Source: CAVSUZ01 sp963795415 (GTDB lineage: Bacteria; Pseudomonadota; Alphaproteobacteria; Acetobacterales; Acetobacteraceae). Taken from it: a stretch of DNA of 64,000 nt. Position 1 is the first letter of the stretch, and every line of letters begins with the position of its first letter. The notes below the pieces were generated by a model. That model searched no databases, was not told where the DNA came from, and worked only from the letters and a program-made list of their open reading frames with translations. Of this stretch, positions 17,777-26,956 are shown one piece after another. A program made the translations under genes and the position numbers. The stretch is from contig CAWCHQ010000001.1 in assembly GCA_963795415.1 (NCBI GenBank), positions 2,728,001 to 2,792,000 on the forward strand, read 5' to 3'.

Positions 17777-18199
17777 ATGCGCCCCATCACAAAGCTTCTG
17801 GCTGTTCTGGGCCTCGTGCTGATTCCACTGGCTCCATCAACGGCCGATACCAACCGGTTCGACGGATCGTGGGACACGGTCGTATCCTGCGCTAGCGCCG
17901 GGGATGCCCTGGGCTACTCTTTCCAATTCGTCAGCACCGTGAAAAACGGCGCGCTGCACGGGACCCACGGCGCACCAGACCAGCCGTCTTCGCTGCAGAT
18001 CGAGGGAACCATCGGTCCGGACGGTAGCGGCAAGCTGTATGCAAGAGGCCGGACCGGATCCCGGGAATACGTTCCGGGCCGGGATACCCCCAGGGGCACC
18101 GAATATTTCTACACGATCTCGGCACATTTCGGCGGATCAACCGGCAACGGCACCCGCATCGAAGGCCGCCCCTGCACACTCCAGTTCACTAAGGAATAG
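17777..18199 (+). CDS. Hypothetical secreted protein
   Basis: A protein of 140 residues with an N-terminal signal peptide (TKLLAVLGLVLIPLAPSTA) and a mature beta-rich domain that starts NRFDGSWDTVVSC and ends RIEGRPCTLQFTKE. The two mature cysteines may form a disulfide. The pattern resembles small periplasmic domains of unknown function in alphaproteobacteria. It lies 3 bp upstream of an esterase gene and is probably cotranscribed with it. Confidence 0.65.
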   Translation: MRPITKLLAVLGLVLIPLAPSTADTNRFDGSWDTVVSCASAGDALGYSFQFVSTVKNGALHGTHGAPDQPSSLQIEGTIGPDGSGKLYARGRTGSREYVPGRDTPRGTEYFYTISAHFGGSTGNGTRIEGRPCTLQFTKE

Positions 18200-18202
18200 C
18201 GC

Positions 18203-19087
18203 ATGGCCGATCCGGAAATTCTCGCCATCCGCCGGGCCATCGCCGCCAATCCCCGCCCGCCCGACCTCGCCTCACGCCGTACGCGGCTCGACGGCCTGAG
18301 CGCTCTCTACCCGCTCCCCGCCGACGCAAGCTTGGAGCCTGTGCGTGCCAACGGCGTCCCGGCCGAATGGACCACCACGCCCCAGGCTGACCCGGCACGC
18401 GTCCTCCTCTATCTCCACGGCGGAGGCTACGTCTCCGGCTCTATCCTCAGCCACCGCCAGCTCGTCATCGAAGCCGGCCGGCAGGCCGCCGCCCGGACCC
18501 TCGCCCTGGACTATCGCCTGGCGCCCGAGAATCACTTTCCCGCCGCACTCCACGACGTCCTCGCCGGCTACCGTTTCCTGCTCTCCAGCGGCTTCGACCG
18601 GGCCCGGATCGTCATTGCCGGGGACAGCGCCGGCGGCGGCCTCACCATCGCCGCTCTGGTTTCGCTTCGCGATGCCGGCGAGCCCCTGCCGGCCTGCGCC
18701 TGGTGCATCTCTCCCTGGGTGGACCTGACCCAGTCGGGCGAAAGCATGCAGACCAAGGCCGCAGCCGACCCGATTATCCAGAAGGACTACCTTGAGGATA
18801 TCAGCCGGGCTTACCTCCACCGGACCAATCCCCACAACCCGCTCGCCTCGCCACTCTACGCCAATCTCGAAAACCTTCCGCCACTGCTGATCCAGGTGGG
18901 CACCGCCGAGGGCCTGCTCGATGACGCAGTTCGCCTGGCCGACCGGGCAGCGCAGGCAGACCTGCGCGTCACGCTCGAAACCTGGCCCGACATGATCCAC
19001 GTCTGGCATCTGTGGTATCCGCAGCTCTCGGCCGGCCGCCGTGCCCTCGCCTCGGCAGGTAGTTTCATCCGCACCCACATGGCGTAG
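18203..19087 (+). CDS. Alpha/beta hydrolase of the hormone-sensitive-lipase family
   Basis: An esterase-like enzyme of 294 residues. It has the oxyanion-hole motif HGGGYVSGS (near 72) and the nucleophile elbow GDSAGGGL (near 139), with the catalytic His expected in DMIHVWHLW near 270. The family (HSL, bacterial esterase group IV) hydrolyses short-chain esters; the natural substrate is unknown. There is no signal peptide, so it is cytosolic. It follows a secreted-protein gene by 3 bp and precedes a molybdenum hydroxylase subunit. Confidence 0.9.
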   Translation: MADPEILAIRRAIAANPRPPDLASRRTRLDGLSALYPLPADASLEPVRANGVPAEWTTTPQADPARVLLYLHGGGYVSGSILSHRQLVIEAGRQAAARTLALDYRLAPENHFPAALHDVLAGYRFLLSSGFDRARIVIAGDSAGGGLTIAALVSLRDAGEPLPACAWCISPWVDLTQSGESMQTKAAADPIIQKDYLEDISRAYLHRTNPHNPLASPLYANLENLPPLLIQVGTAEGLLDDAVRLADRAAQADLRVTLETWPDMIHVWHLWYPQLSAGRRALASAGSFIRTHMA

Positions 19088-19151
19088 CTTTCCGCCCAAT
19101 GCTGCACGGGCTAGACTTGCCCCTTTGACAGCATCCGGAGCGCCGCACGCC

Positions 19152-21476
19152 ATGACGAAATTTGGCCTCGCCCAGCCTGTCCGCCGCGTCGAGGATCCTC
19201 GTCTGCTGAAGGGAGAAGGCCGCTACACCGATGACATTAGCCTGCCGGGAATGCTCTATGGCGTGGTGCTGCGCAGCCCGCATGCCGCGGCGGCAATCGG
19301 CCGGATCGACACCGCCGGCGCTGCGAAATTCCCCGGCGTGCGCGCCATCTACACGGCCGCCGACCTGAAGGCGGACAAGATCGGACCTCTGCCCTGCGCC
19401 GTGAGCCTGAACAATCGCGACGGCTCCACCATGGCGAGTCCCCCGCATCCGGTCCTGGCAGACGGCGCAGTGCGCCATGTCGGCGACCCGGTTGCCTTCA
19501 TCGTCGCCGACAATCTGAAGGCGGGCCGCGATGCCGCCGAGGCGATTGTCGTGGACTTCGACGTCCGCTCCGCCATAACCGACCTCTCCCGCGCCGCCGA
19601 ACCCGGAGCGCCCCTGGTCTGGCCCGACGTCAAGAACAACGTCGTGTTCGACTGGGAGATCGGCGACAAGGCAGCCGCCGACGCGCAATTCGCCCAGGCC
19701 GCCCACGTTACGAAACTGACGGTCCGCAACAACCGGATCGTTGTCTCCTCCATGGAGCCGCGCGCCGCCCTGGCTGACTACGATGCTGGCTCGCAGCGCT
19801 GGACGCTTTACGCCAACACCCAGGGCGGCTGGCTGGTGAAGGACCTCATCAAGGGAGTCTTCGGGGTGGAGGGCGACAGGTTCCGCGTCATTACCCCCGA
19901 TGTCGGCGGCGGTTTCGGCATGAAGCTGTTCCTGTACGCGGAACATGTCCTCACCTGCCACGCGGCCCAGAAGCTGGGACGTCCGGTCAAATGGGCCGCC
20001 GACCGGTCCGAAGCATTCCTTTGCGACACACAGGGACGCGACAACATCACCGTGGGCGAGGTCGCGCTGGACAAGGACGGCAAGCTGCTGGCCTTGCGGA
20101 CCCGGAACACCGCCAACATGGGCGCCTATCTGTCCACCTTTGCCCCCTACATTCCCACCATCGCGGGCACAGGCGTCCTGGCCAGCGTGTACGGCTTCAA
20201 GGCGGTCTATGCCCAGGTGATCGGCGTGTTCACCAACACCGTCCCCGTTGACGCCTATCGCGGGGCCGGCCGCCCGGAGGCCAACTATCTGGTCCAGCGG
20301 CTGATGGACGCCGCCGCCCGCGAACTGGGCATCGACCGCATCGAACTGCACCGTCGCAACATGGTCCCACCCTCGGCGATGCCGCACTCGACCCCTGTGG
20401 GCAAGAAATACGACAGCGGCGATTTTCGGCGCGTTCTGGAGGAAGCGGCACGGCGCATCGACTGGGCAGGGTTCCCTGGTCGGAAGGCGGAAGCGGCGAA
20501 GCGCGGGAAACTCCGCGGCCTGGGAATTTCGTACTACCTGGAAGCGACCGGCGGCGATCCGACCGAGCGAGCCGAAATCCGCTTCGCCGATGATGGCTTC
20601 GTCGATGTCTATGTTGGCACCCAGTCCACCGGCCAGGGCCACGAGACCGCATACGTGCAACTGGTCTCAAACAAGTTCGGCATTGATGCCGATCAGATCC
20701 GCATCCGCCAGGGTGATACCGACACGATCCCCGTGGGTGGCGGTACTGGCGGGGCGCGCAGCCTGTATTCCGAGGGGCAGGCGATCCTGGTCACCACGGA
20801 TTCCGTGATCGAGAAAGGGAAACAGGCGGCTTCGGAAGTGCTGGAGGCGTCGCCGGCGGATATCGAATTCAGCGACGGCCGGTTCGCCATTGCCGGCACC
20901 GACCGCAGCATTGACATTCTGCGCCTGGCCGAAACGCAGCGGGTCAAGGCGTCACGCGGCGAGAAGGCCGTCACCTTGGATGCGGCGGAGGTGGCCGCCA
21001 TCGACTTCCACACCTTTCCGAACGGCTGCCACGTGGCGGAGTTGGAAATCGATCCGGATACGGGACGGGTCGAGTTGCTACGGTACGTGGTGTGCGATGA
21101 TTTCGGCAAAGCGGTGAACCCGCTTATCCTGCGCGGCCAGGTGCATGGCGGCGTTGGTCAGGGCTTTGGCCAAGCCGTGCTGGAGCACACTGTGTACGAC
21201 CCTTCCTCCGGTCAGCTTCTGTCGGGCACCTTTACCGACTACGCCCTACCGCGGGCGGACGACCTGCCGGAGATCGAGGTCGAATTCTTGGAAATCCCGT
21301 GCGCCACCAATCCTCTCGGCGTAAAGGGCGCCGGCGAGGCCGGCGCTGTCGGCAGCCCGCCGGCCGTCGTCAATGCGATCATCGATGCGATGGCCGAGAA
21401 GGGGGTGAAACACGTCGACATGCCCGCTACGCCGGAATCCGTCTGGCGCGCGCTGGAAATGGTAAGAGCCGCGTAA
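19152..21476 (+). CDS. Molybdopterin-binding large subunit, xanthine dehydrogenase / form II CoxL type
   Basis: A protein of 774 residues, the usual length of aerobic CO dehydrogenase-like (form II) or aldehyde oxidase large subunits that bind molybdopterin cytosine dinucleotide. It starts FGLAQPVRRVEDPRLLKG and has GGGFGMK, the AYRGAGRPE loop (form II, not the CO-specific AYRCSFR of form I) and a C-terminal KGAGEAGAVG with the conserved active-site Glu. The small Fe-S and medium FAD subunits are not next to it, which is unusual. CO oxidation is unlikely; a purine, aldehyde or N-heterocycle substrate is more probable. The ATG at 19152 is chosen over the longer frame from 19041. Confidence 0.9.
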   Translation: MTKFGLAQPVRRVEDPRLLKGEGRYTDDISLPGMLYGVVLRSPHAAAAIGRIDTAGAAKFPGVRAIYTAADLKADKIGPLPCAVSLNNRDGSTMASPPHPVLADGAVRHVGDPVAFIVADNLKAGRDAAEAIVVDFDVRSAITDLSRAAEPGAPLVWPDVKNNVVFDWEIGDKAAADAQFAQAAHVTKLTVRNNRIVVSSMEPRAALADYDAGSQRWTLYANTQGGWLVKDLIKGVFGVEGDRFRVITPDVGGGFGMKLFLYAEHVLTCHAAQKLGRPVKWAADRSEAFLCDTQGRDNITVGEVALDKDGKLLALRTRNTANMGAYLSTFAPYIPTIAGTGVLASVYGFKAVYAQVIGVFTNTVPVDAYRGAGRPEANYLVQRLMDAAARELGIDRIELHRRNMVPPSAMPHSTPVGKKYDSGDFRRVLEEAARRIDWAGFPGRKAEAAKRGKLRGLGISYYLEATGGDPTERAEIRFADDGFVDVYVGTQSTGQGHETAYVQLVSNKFGIDADQIRIRQGDTDTIPVGGGTGGARSLYSEGQAILVTTDSVIEKGKQAASEVLEASPADIEFSDGRFAIAGTDRSIDILRLAETQRVKASRGEKAVTLDAAEVAAIDFHTFPNGCHVAELEIDPDTGRVELLRYVVCDDFGKAVNPLILRGQVHGGVGQGFGQAVLEHTVYDPSSGQLLSGTFTDYALPRADDLPEIEVEFLEIPCATNPLGVKGAGEAGAVGSPPAVVNAIIDAMAEKGVKHVDMPATPESVWRALEMVRAA

Positions 21477-21739
21477 ACAGCATATCACGTATTCTCCTTG
21501 ATCATAGCCGGGCGCCTTTCGGTGTTCCGGTTTGTTTCGTTCCCTGAGAGTGCCCTTGGAAGAGTCTCGTTTCGGAGACGTCTGCTTGTTATAGTAACGA
21601 AAGGCGATTGATCCAGGAGTGCAGGATTATCGCCAATCGTTTCTTTCCGCTTGCACAAGAGTTAACTTCTACATATGAAGGCGTGTAAGCCCCGGCCTCG
21701 AAGGGGCCGAACTCGCCACTGCGACAAAAAGGCAAGGGA

Positions 21740-22364
21740 ATGAACGATTTATCAAAATGGCAAGTTGGCGCGGCGGCCGCCGTCGCGATCCTGTCGGCTC
21801 CGGCAGTTGCAAGTGCGACCGTCTCCGGATCAATTGGCCTCACCGCTATTGGCGGAGCTTCGGCTGCGCCCAGCAGCGATCTGGCAAGCGCAACCTCGGT
21901 TTCGATCAGCGGGCCATTCTTTACCGCAGGCAACGGGGTCGGCGACATGAGCTCGATCCTTGCCGGATCAACGGTATCGATCAGCACCACGACCTACGCG
22001 GTGACAGGCCTGGGCGTGATGGATCCCATCACTTCTTTCACGCTTTCTGCCGGCTCAGTCACGTTTGACTTCACGTCACAGGAATTGACGGTCAAGAAGA
22101 CAACGGGCAGTGGCCTTAATCAGAGCACGACACTCGCAATTGAGTTTTTTGGAACCGCCACTGGACCGATCTCACCAAATCCCGAACTCCGCCTCCGCAA
22201 CATTCACCTGGAATCAGACCGGTGGATCGGGTGCTTCGATCAGCTTCTCGGGAACCGCCGCCCACCCCGCACAGGCGCCGCAAGTCGTTCCGGAACCCGC
22301 CAGCCTGGCTCTTTTGGGTACCGCAATCGCCGGCCTGGGTTTCATTCGGCGGCGCCGCACATAA
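21740..22364 (+). pseudogene. PEP-CTERM sorted secreted protein with +1 frameshift
   Basis: A Gly/Ser/Thr-rich exported protein of ~207 residues after correction. It has an N-terminal signal peptide (VGAAAAVAILSAPAVASA) and ends with a classic PEP-CTERM signal: VPEPASLALLGTAIAGLGF followed by an Arg cluster. That tail is in a different frame from the start; dropping one C from the CCC at 22181-22183 joins them (SPNPNSASATFTW). PEP-CTERM proteins are processed by exosortase and usually linked to extracellular polysaccharide. No exosortase gene is in the window. The start has a good Shine-Dalgarno (AAGGGA). Confidence 0.8.
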
Positions 22365-22380
22365 CGCTCGGCCAGACCGC

Positions 22381-22410
22381 GTTGCTGGAAATGCTTGCAT
22401 TTCCAGCAAC
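22381..22410. repeat. Perfect 30-bp palindrome next to IS110 element
   Basis: Arms GTTGCTGGAAATGC and GCATTTCCAGCAAC are exact reverse complements around a 2-base centre. It lies 16 bp after the PEP-CTERM stop and 24 bp before the transposase stop. It could be a terminator (there is no T-run) or the kind of palindrome often chosen as a target by IS110-type elements. Confidence 0.75.
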
Positions 22411-22434
22411 GTGTAAATCGTACCGCAAACAAAG

Positions 22435-23754
22435 ATCTAAACAGAAACCGGCTCCTGCGAGAGAGGCGTAAGCGTGCAGGTGAAGCCGAGCTTGGCGATC
22501 TGTCGGACGAGACAGCTGGCTCGGGTCTCGGCTGAAGCGCGGTCGCAGTGGTCGGCCCCAAGGTCGTGATAGAACGTGCCGTCACGCAGCATGTGATAGG
22601 CAGCGGTGAGGATGGAGGCGGCCACTGCACAGATCGCCTTTTTGGGACCGCGCCGGTGCCGCAGACGCTGGAACTGGGATTGTAGATAGCCGCCCTTCTT
22701 GTGGCTGGCGGCCCAGGCGCATTGCACCAGCGTGGTCTTGAGCCACGGCGCGCCCTTGCGCAACCGCGTGGAACGCCGCTTGCCCGCGCTCTCGTCGTTG
22801 CGTGGGCATAGCCCGGCCCAGGAGATCAAATGCCCGCCGGTCGGGAATCGGCTCATATCGATGCCGATTTCGGAGATGATCACCTGGGCGGTCAGGTCAC
22901 TGACACCCGGGATGCTTCGCAGCAGCCGGACCGCCTGGCGGAAAGGGTCGAGATCGCGATCCACCTCGGCGTCGATCTCGGCAAGGGTGGCAGCAAGCAC
23001 ATCTACATGGCGCAGATGCAGTTGCAACAGAAAGCGATGCCGGTCGGTGACGCGCCCCTGCAAAGCGGCCCGCAGCTTTTCCGCAGGCACCTTGATACCG
23101 CGTTGCACCAAAGCGAGCAGCGCATCAGGATCACGCTCGCCGCTGATCAGCGCCTCGATAATGGCGCGGCCGGACTTGCCCATGATCTGGCTCAGCACCG
23201 AGCTGAACTTGAGATTGGCGTCTTCCAGCGTCTTCTGAATGCGCTGGATATGACTGGCCTGCTCGCGCACCAACTGCTTGCGGGTGCGCAGCAGCGCGCG
23301 CATCTCCTGCGTCGGCGCCTCGGGGACGAAGCTGGCGCGGATCAGGCCGTGCGCCAACAACTCGGCGAGCCAGATCGCGTCGGCGACATCGGTCTTGCGC
23401 CCCGGCACGTTCTTCACATGCGCGGCGTTGGCCAGGATCAGCGTGAACTCGCCATCCGAGAGGATATGCCAGACCGGCTTCCAGTAGACGCCGGTGGCTT
23501 CCATTGCGACATGCGTGCAGCCACACTCGGCGAGCCAGGCCGAGAGCGCCAGCAGCCCTGGCGTCGTGGTATCGAACGTCCGCACGTCGGTCTTCGCCGA
23601 TCCGTCGGTCGCCAGCCTGACGCCGGCGACCACCGTGTCCTTGTGTACATCAAGTGTACATCAAGCCCTGCGCAGCGTGGATAGAGAACCTCCATTGCCT
23701 CCTCCCTCACTTGTGCCGCCGCCGCAGGGCACCCCTCATCCAGAATCTAAACAG
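22435..23754 (-). mobile_element. IS110-family insertion sequence
   Basis: The element carries a DEDD-type IS110 transposase and is flanked by the same 10 bp (ATCTAAACAG) at 22435-22444 and 23745-23754. The left copy contains the transposase stop codon. The repeat may be the shared core sequence at which IS110 elements recombine, so the true right end could lie further right if the bridge RNA is encoded there. The boundaries are inferred from sequence only. Confidence 0.7.
22437..23695 (-). pseudogene. IS110-family transposase broken by an 11-bp tandem duplication
   Basis: The intact body (residues from VVAGVRLATDG to the C-terminal LSQEPVSV) has the RuvC-like DEDD core and the C-terminal Tnp_IS110 helix region (LRSIPGVSDLTAQVIISEIG, GLCPRNDESAGKRR). 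The true start is MEVLYPRCAGLDVH at 23695. Right after GLDVH, the 11 bp GTGTACATCAA (plus strand) is repeated exactly at 23643-23653 and 23654-23664, which throws the frame. The first catalytic Asp is therefore cut off from the rest. Without the duplication the protein would be ~416 residues and normal. Confidence 0.9.
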
Positions 23755-23958
23755 CGCGCTCCCGGACCTTACGGTCCCTGACGCAATCGGGGGTGCTTCG
23801 GATGCCCCGGGTTCAACTAATACGCGGGCTCACTCGCACCATAGAAACCGCCAACCTCTCCGCCGACAGCCGGGCAGACAATGCCACAGGTTTCATCCAC
23901 GGTGGGTCGGCGTTCCGATGGCGAACTAATACCAGCCGCCGAAGAGTCACACCCACCC

Positions 23959-23986
23959 GTCATTCCCGCGAAAGCGGGAAATCCAT
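23959..23986. repeat. REP-like palindrome, family A
   Basis: CGTCATTCCCGCG-AAAGCGGGAA(A)TCCA, an inverted repeat of ATTCCCGC with GCGGGAAT-like arm. Its 15-base core GTCATTCCCGCGAAA recurs, on the other strand, inside the heptosyltransferase-like gene at 29421-29436. Confidence 0.75.
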
Positions 23987-24328
23987 GATACGCGCCGCAA
24001 CGATGAGTCCGCCTTAACGGCGGCTGGACTTCCTACCCGAAAGTCAAGAGGAAAGTGCGGCAGGGGATAACCGCGCCGAGTGCAGCAAGGGGGCCATGAA
24101 CTGCCTGCGGGTGAGGTTGCGGAGGTGACGTCAAAAGGGTTTTCAAGGCATCCGGAAATCTATCGCGATGAATGATTCGCCTGTGGTCTCTGCCGGGCTC
24201 ATGGATGGAGGGTAGGGGAGCGTGCCGATTCTGGCGAAGGCGCTACGGATCCAGGCTCGGTCGCCGGGGGGTTGGCCTCAACCGCCGGTCTGACGGACTT
24301 CGAGCCTCAGGCCTCTGAGGTGCGGCAC

Positions 24329-24371
24329 GCCTGGATCGCCACGCCTCCGCTGTGCGGCGGCTCGCGATGAC
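24329..24371. repeat. REP-like palindrome, family B, copy 1
   Basis: GCCTGGATCGCCACGCC... with CCGC/GCGG inverted arms and CTCGCGATGAC end. It is nearly identical to the copy at 26839-26880. Confidence 0.8.
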
Positions 24372-24407
24372 ACGAATTGTGTGGTCGATCCGGTTAGGTT
24401 GCAGTTG

Positions 24408-25745
24408 TTACCGCACGAAACCTTCCAGTTCGCTCTTGGCCCAGTCGATCGTCTGCTTGATCGAGTTGCCGGAATAGAGCTTCGCCACCATGGTGGGTAT
24501 GGTGCCGCGGTTCCACATCTGCACGGCGATATCCGGCGGGGCGGAGGAGCCGGTGACATAATATTTGGCCTGGTGCCAGGACCGCACGGGATAGTTGAAA
24601 ACGACACCCTTCGGCGGCTCGACTTCCGACCAGATCTTGAAATCCGACATCGAGAGGAAGGGCGGAATGTCGTAACCAACGGTTGCGGTTGTGAGCGTTT
24701 CCACCTGCGGCCGTTCAGAGAGGTAGTGTAGCAGCTCCTTGGCCGCGCTCTTGTTCTGGGCGAATGACCAGATTCCCCAGAAATAGGGGCGCATTGGGAC
24801 GAGGCGGCCCTTGGGGCCTGCCGGGTTCGGGAAGGTCCAACAATCCTCGGCCACCGCGGGGGCGTCGCGCTTGGCGACCGCCCAGGCGGAGGGCGGGTTC
24901 CAGATCATTGCGGACTTGCCGGAGATCAGCGCGCGGTTATTGGAGGCGTCGTCGTAGCTGACGGTATCCTTGGGGAGGAAAGGAAGTAGTTTCTGGGCGT
25001 ATTCCAGAGCCTCGTGCACATTGTCCGAGTCGGCGGTGATGTTTCCTTCGGCATCCACCAGGTCGGCGCCGAACGCGCCGAAGGTGTTGCCCCAGGTCTG
25101 CACGGAGTCGGTTGTGCTGCCGCAACCGAAACCGAACGGATAGCCGGCCTTGGCGCAGGCCTCGGCGGCCTTAAGCTGGGCGTCATAGGTCCAGTCCGGC
25201 GCCTCGGGCGGGGTAACCTCATGCGCGGGGTACATGGCCTGGACGTCGAGGCCGGCAAATTTCTTGAACATGCTGATCCGGGCGCAGGGAGTAAGCGGGG
25301 CGCTGCCCGAATAGGTCGGGACAGCGACCCAGTGTCCGTTGATCTTCGCCAGATATTCGTTGTCGTCCGCGACCGGTCCGTACTGCTTGATAAGCGGCTC
25401 CATCACGTCATCGACCGGGGTGAGCTTTTCGTGCCATTGCGGCACGGTCCAGATATCGAAGGCGAATATGTCATGGCCGGTGTTGGCGACGGCCTCGGCC
25501 CCCATCGTCAGATCGATCTTGTTGCCGATGGCGGTGAGGAAATCGAGCTGCACATCGACCTTGTTTTTTTCGGCCCAGGCGCCGACGACCTTGCGCATTG
25601 CGTCGTTGCCGGCGGGCACCCAGTGATCCCAGAATGCGCAGGTGAGTTTGCCGGCCGCGCCGGCCGTGCGGATGTGCACGAGCGGCAGCGTGCTCGCTGC
25701 GGCGGTTCCGGCCAGCATACGTCTGCGCGTGATCTTCTTTCCCAT
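24408..25745 (-). CDS. ABC transporter extracellular solute-binding protein (family 1), Tat-exported
   Basis: A periplasmic binding protein of 445 residues. The N-terminus (KKITRRRMLAGTAAASTLPL) is a twin-arginine-type signal. The mature part starts KLTCAFWDHWVPAGNDAMRK and has the two-lobe family 1 (sugar/polyamine-like) layout, with Trp-rich C-terminal motifs (FWGIWSFAQNKSAAKELL). No permease or ATPase gene is adjacent, so it is an orphan here: to the left is IS debris, to the right a broken AraC regulator. The ligand is unknown. Confidence 0.88.
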   Translation of the reverse strand: MGKKITRRRMLAGTAAASTLPLVHIRTAGAAGKLTCAFWDHWVPAGNDAMRKVVGAWAEKNKVDVQLDFLTAIGNKIDLTMGAEAVANTGHDIFAFDIWTVPQWHEKLTPVDDVMEPLIKQYGPVADDNEYLAKINGHWVAVPTYSGSAPLTPCARISMFKKFAGLDVQAMYPAHEVTPPEAPDWTYDAQLKAAEACAKAGYPFGFGCGSTTDSVQTWGNTFGAFGADLVDAEGNITADSDNVHEALEYAQKLLPFLPKDTVSYDDASNNRALISGKSAMIWNPPSAWAVAKRDAPAVAEDCWTFPNPAGPKGRLVPMRPYFWGIWSFAQNKSAAKELLHYLSERPQVETLTTATVGYDIPPFLSMSDFKIWSEVEPPKGVVFNYPVRSWHQAKYYVTGSSAPPDIAVQMWNRGTIPTMVAKLYSGNSIKQTIDWAKSELEGFVR

Positions 25746-25891
25746 GGTGTGACGTCTCCCGCTAAAGCGTGCGCCTTGCCGGCGCTGGGCGGATTATTCC
25801 TTCCCGGGAGGGGAATGACAACTGCTTTCGGGGATGGGATCGAGGTGGGTTCGGGGAGCCGAATTCGCGCACTCTGGCCTTCGGCCCCAGG

Positions 25892-26744
25892 TCAGGCCCA
25901 GGGCAGCCTCTCGCGCGAATCTGCTCGAGCGCTCCGGCCCGCGCGGAACGCGCCGGGTGTCATTCCCGTCAGGCGGCGGAAGCGATGGTTAAAAGTGGAA
26001 AGATCGCCGAACCCCAATTCCAGGGCGATCGATGCGATTAAATCATCGGTCGTCCGCAGCCGAACCGCGGCACGATGCAGCCGCAGGTGCAGCACGTACC
26101 TGGTACGGCGTCAGTCCGACAACTTCCCTGAAGATCCGCAGAAAATGATAGATGCTCATGCGAGCCATTCGGGCGATGTCAGCAAGTGCGGGCGCGCCTT
26201 CCAGAGCGTTGGCTTCGATCCAGCGGACCGCAGCGGTGATGCGCTTTATGTCGCGAGAGATCGTGCGGCGGCCCGAAAGCGGCGCATTCGAGGTCATGTG
26301 CGCTACCGCGCCAGCGAGACGCACCGCGGCTTCCTCCATACGGAGAGGCTCGCTGCAGTCCGCTTCGATCTCGGCAAGGAGAGCGCTGAGCCGTGCAAGC
26401 GGCGGAAGCGCCGGAACGGGGAAATCGGCCCGGGATAAGCGAACGCCGCCGCGGATATTCTCGAAGAACTCGGGAGTGTAGTGAAAGGCGAGGCACCTGT
26501 CGCCGACGCCATGCTCGTGGCTGCAGACATAGCATCGGTTGCAATTACCCAGAAGCAGCGCACCCGGGGTCATCATGGCTGATCCCTGCGCTGTCCGGTA
26601 CTGGAAGGTGCCGCGCGTAACCAGGGCGATGCAGACCTCATCATGCATCTCCTCGAACGGGCGCTGCCGCGGGCCGGCGTCGCAGACCAGGTCGGTGACG
26701 CGCCATCCCCCGCCCGCGGCGATCAATCGTGCGGTGACTGGCAT
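25892..26744 (-). pseudogene. AraC-family transcriptional regulator with +1 frameshift
   Basis: An N-terminal cupin-like sensing domain (EEMHDEVCIALVTRGTFQY, with a Cys-rich CNRCYVCSHEH) is followed by the AraC double helix-turn-helix. The first HTH (LADIARMARMSIYHFLRIF) is in the first frame. The second (IASIALELGFGDLSTFNHRF) is in another frame that ends at 25892. Removing one base from the GG pair at 26099-26100 (minus-strand reading CAGGTAC) restores VGLTPYQYVLHLRLHRA. As it stands the regulator would lose its second DNA-binding helix pair. It may have controlled the binding-protein gene downstream. Confidence 0.88.
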
Positions 26745-26838
26745 GGCGGGAATGTAGGGGATGATTGCTGGAGACGAAATCGCCGGAGGGCCCTAAAGCG
26801 GTGCGCGGTGGTGCAGGCTGGTCGCTTCCCGACGGCGT

Positions 26839-26880
26839 GCCTGGATCGCCACGCCGCCGCTGTGCGGCGGCTCGCAATGC
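26839..26880. repeat. REP-like palindrome, family B, copy 2
   Basis: Second copy of the GCCTGGATCGCCACGCC element, with CCGCCGC-TGT-GCGGCGG arms and CTCGCAATGC end. It lies between the araC start and the second IS110-type transposase. Confidence 0.8.
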
Positions 26881-26956
26881 TGGGTCGACGGCCCCCGACG
26901 GCATCTGATGTGCCAAACTGGGTGTCCAACCAAACCAGCAAAGGAGACCGTCCGCT

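Larger units (their letters stand above)
23755..24407. other. Gene-free stretch after IS110, with repeats and hairpins
   Basis: No coding gene is supported. The first ~180 bp (23760-23940) hold several stem-loops, for example GGACC/GGTCC at 23762-23775, and could be the noncoding end of the IS110 element, where bridge RNAs are encoded upstream of the transposase. Further right are a REP-like palindrome (23959-23986) and a second repeat family (24329-24371). Confidence 0.45.

Noticed and set aside
19065..20660. 531-residue minus-strand ORF opposite the CoxL-type gene
   Set aside because: Antisense shadow; the plus-strand gene has clear motifs along its whole length.
19152..21476. Genuine CO dehydrogenase (form I CoxL)
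   Set aside because: The active-site loop is AYRGAGR, not the AYRCSFR signature of CO-oxidising form I enzymes, and the other subunits are absent.
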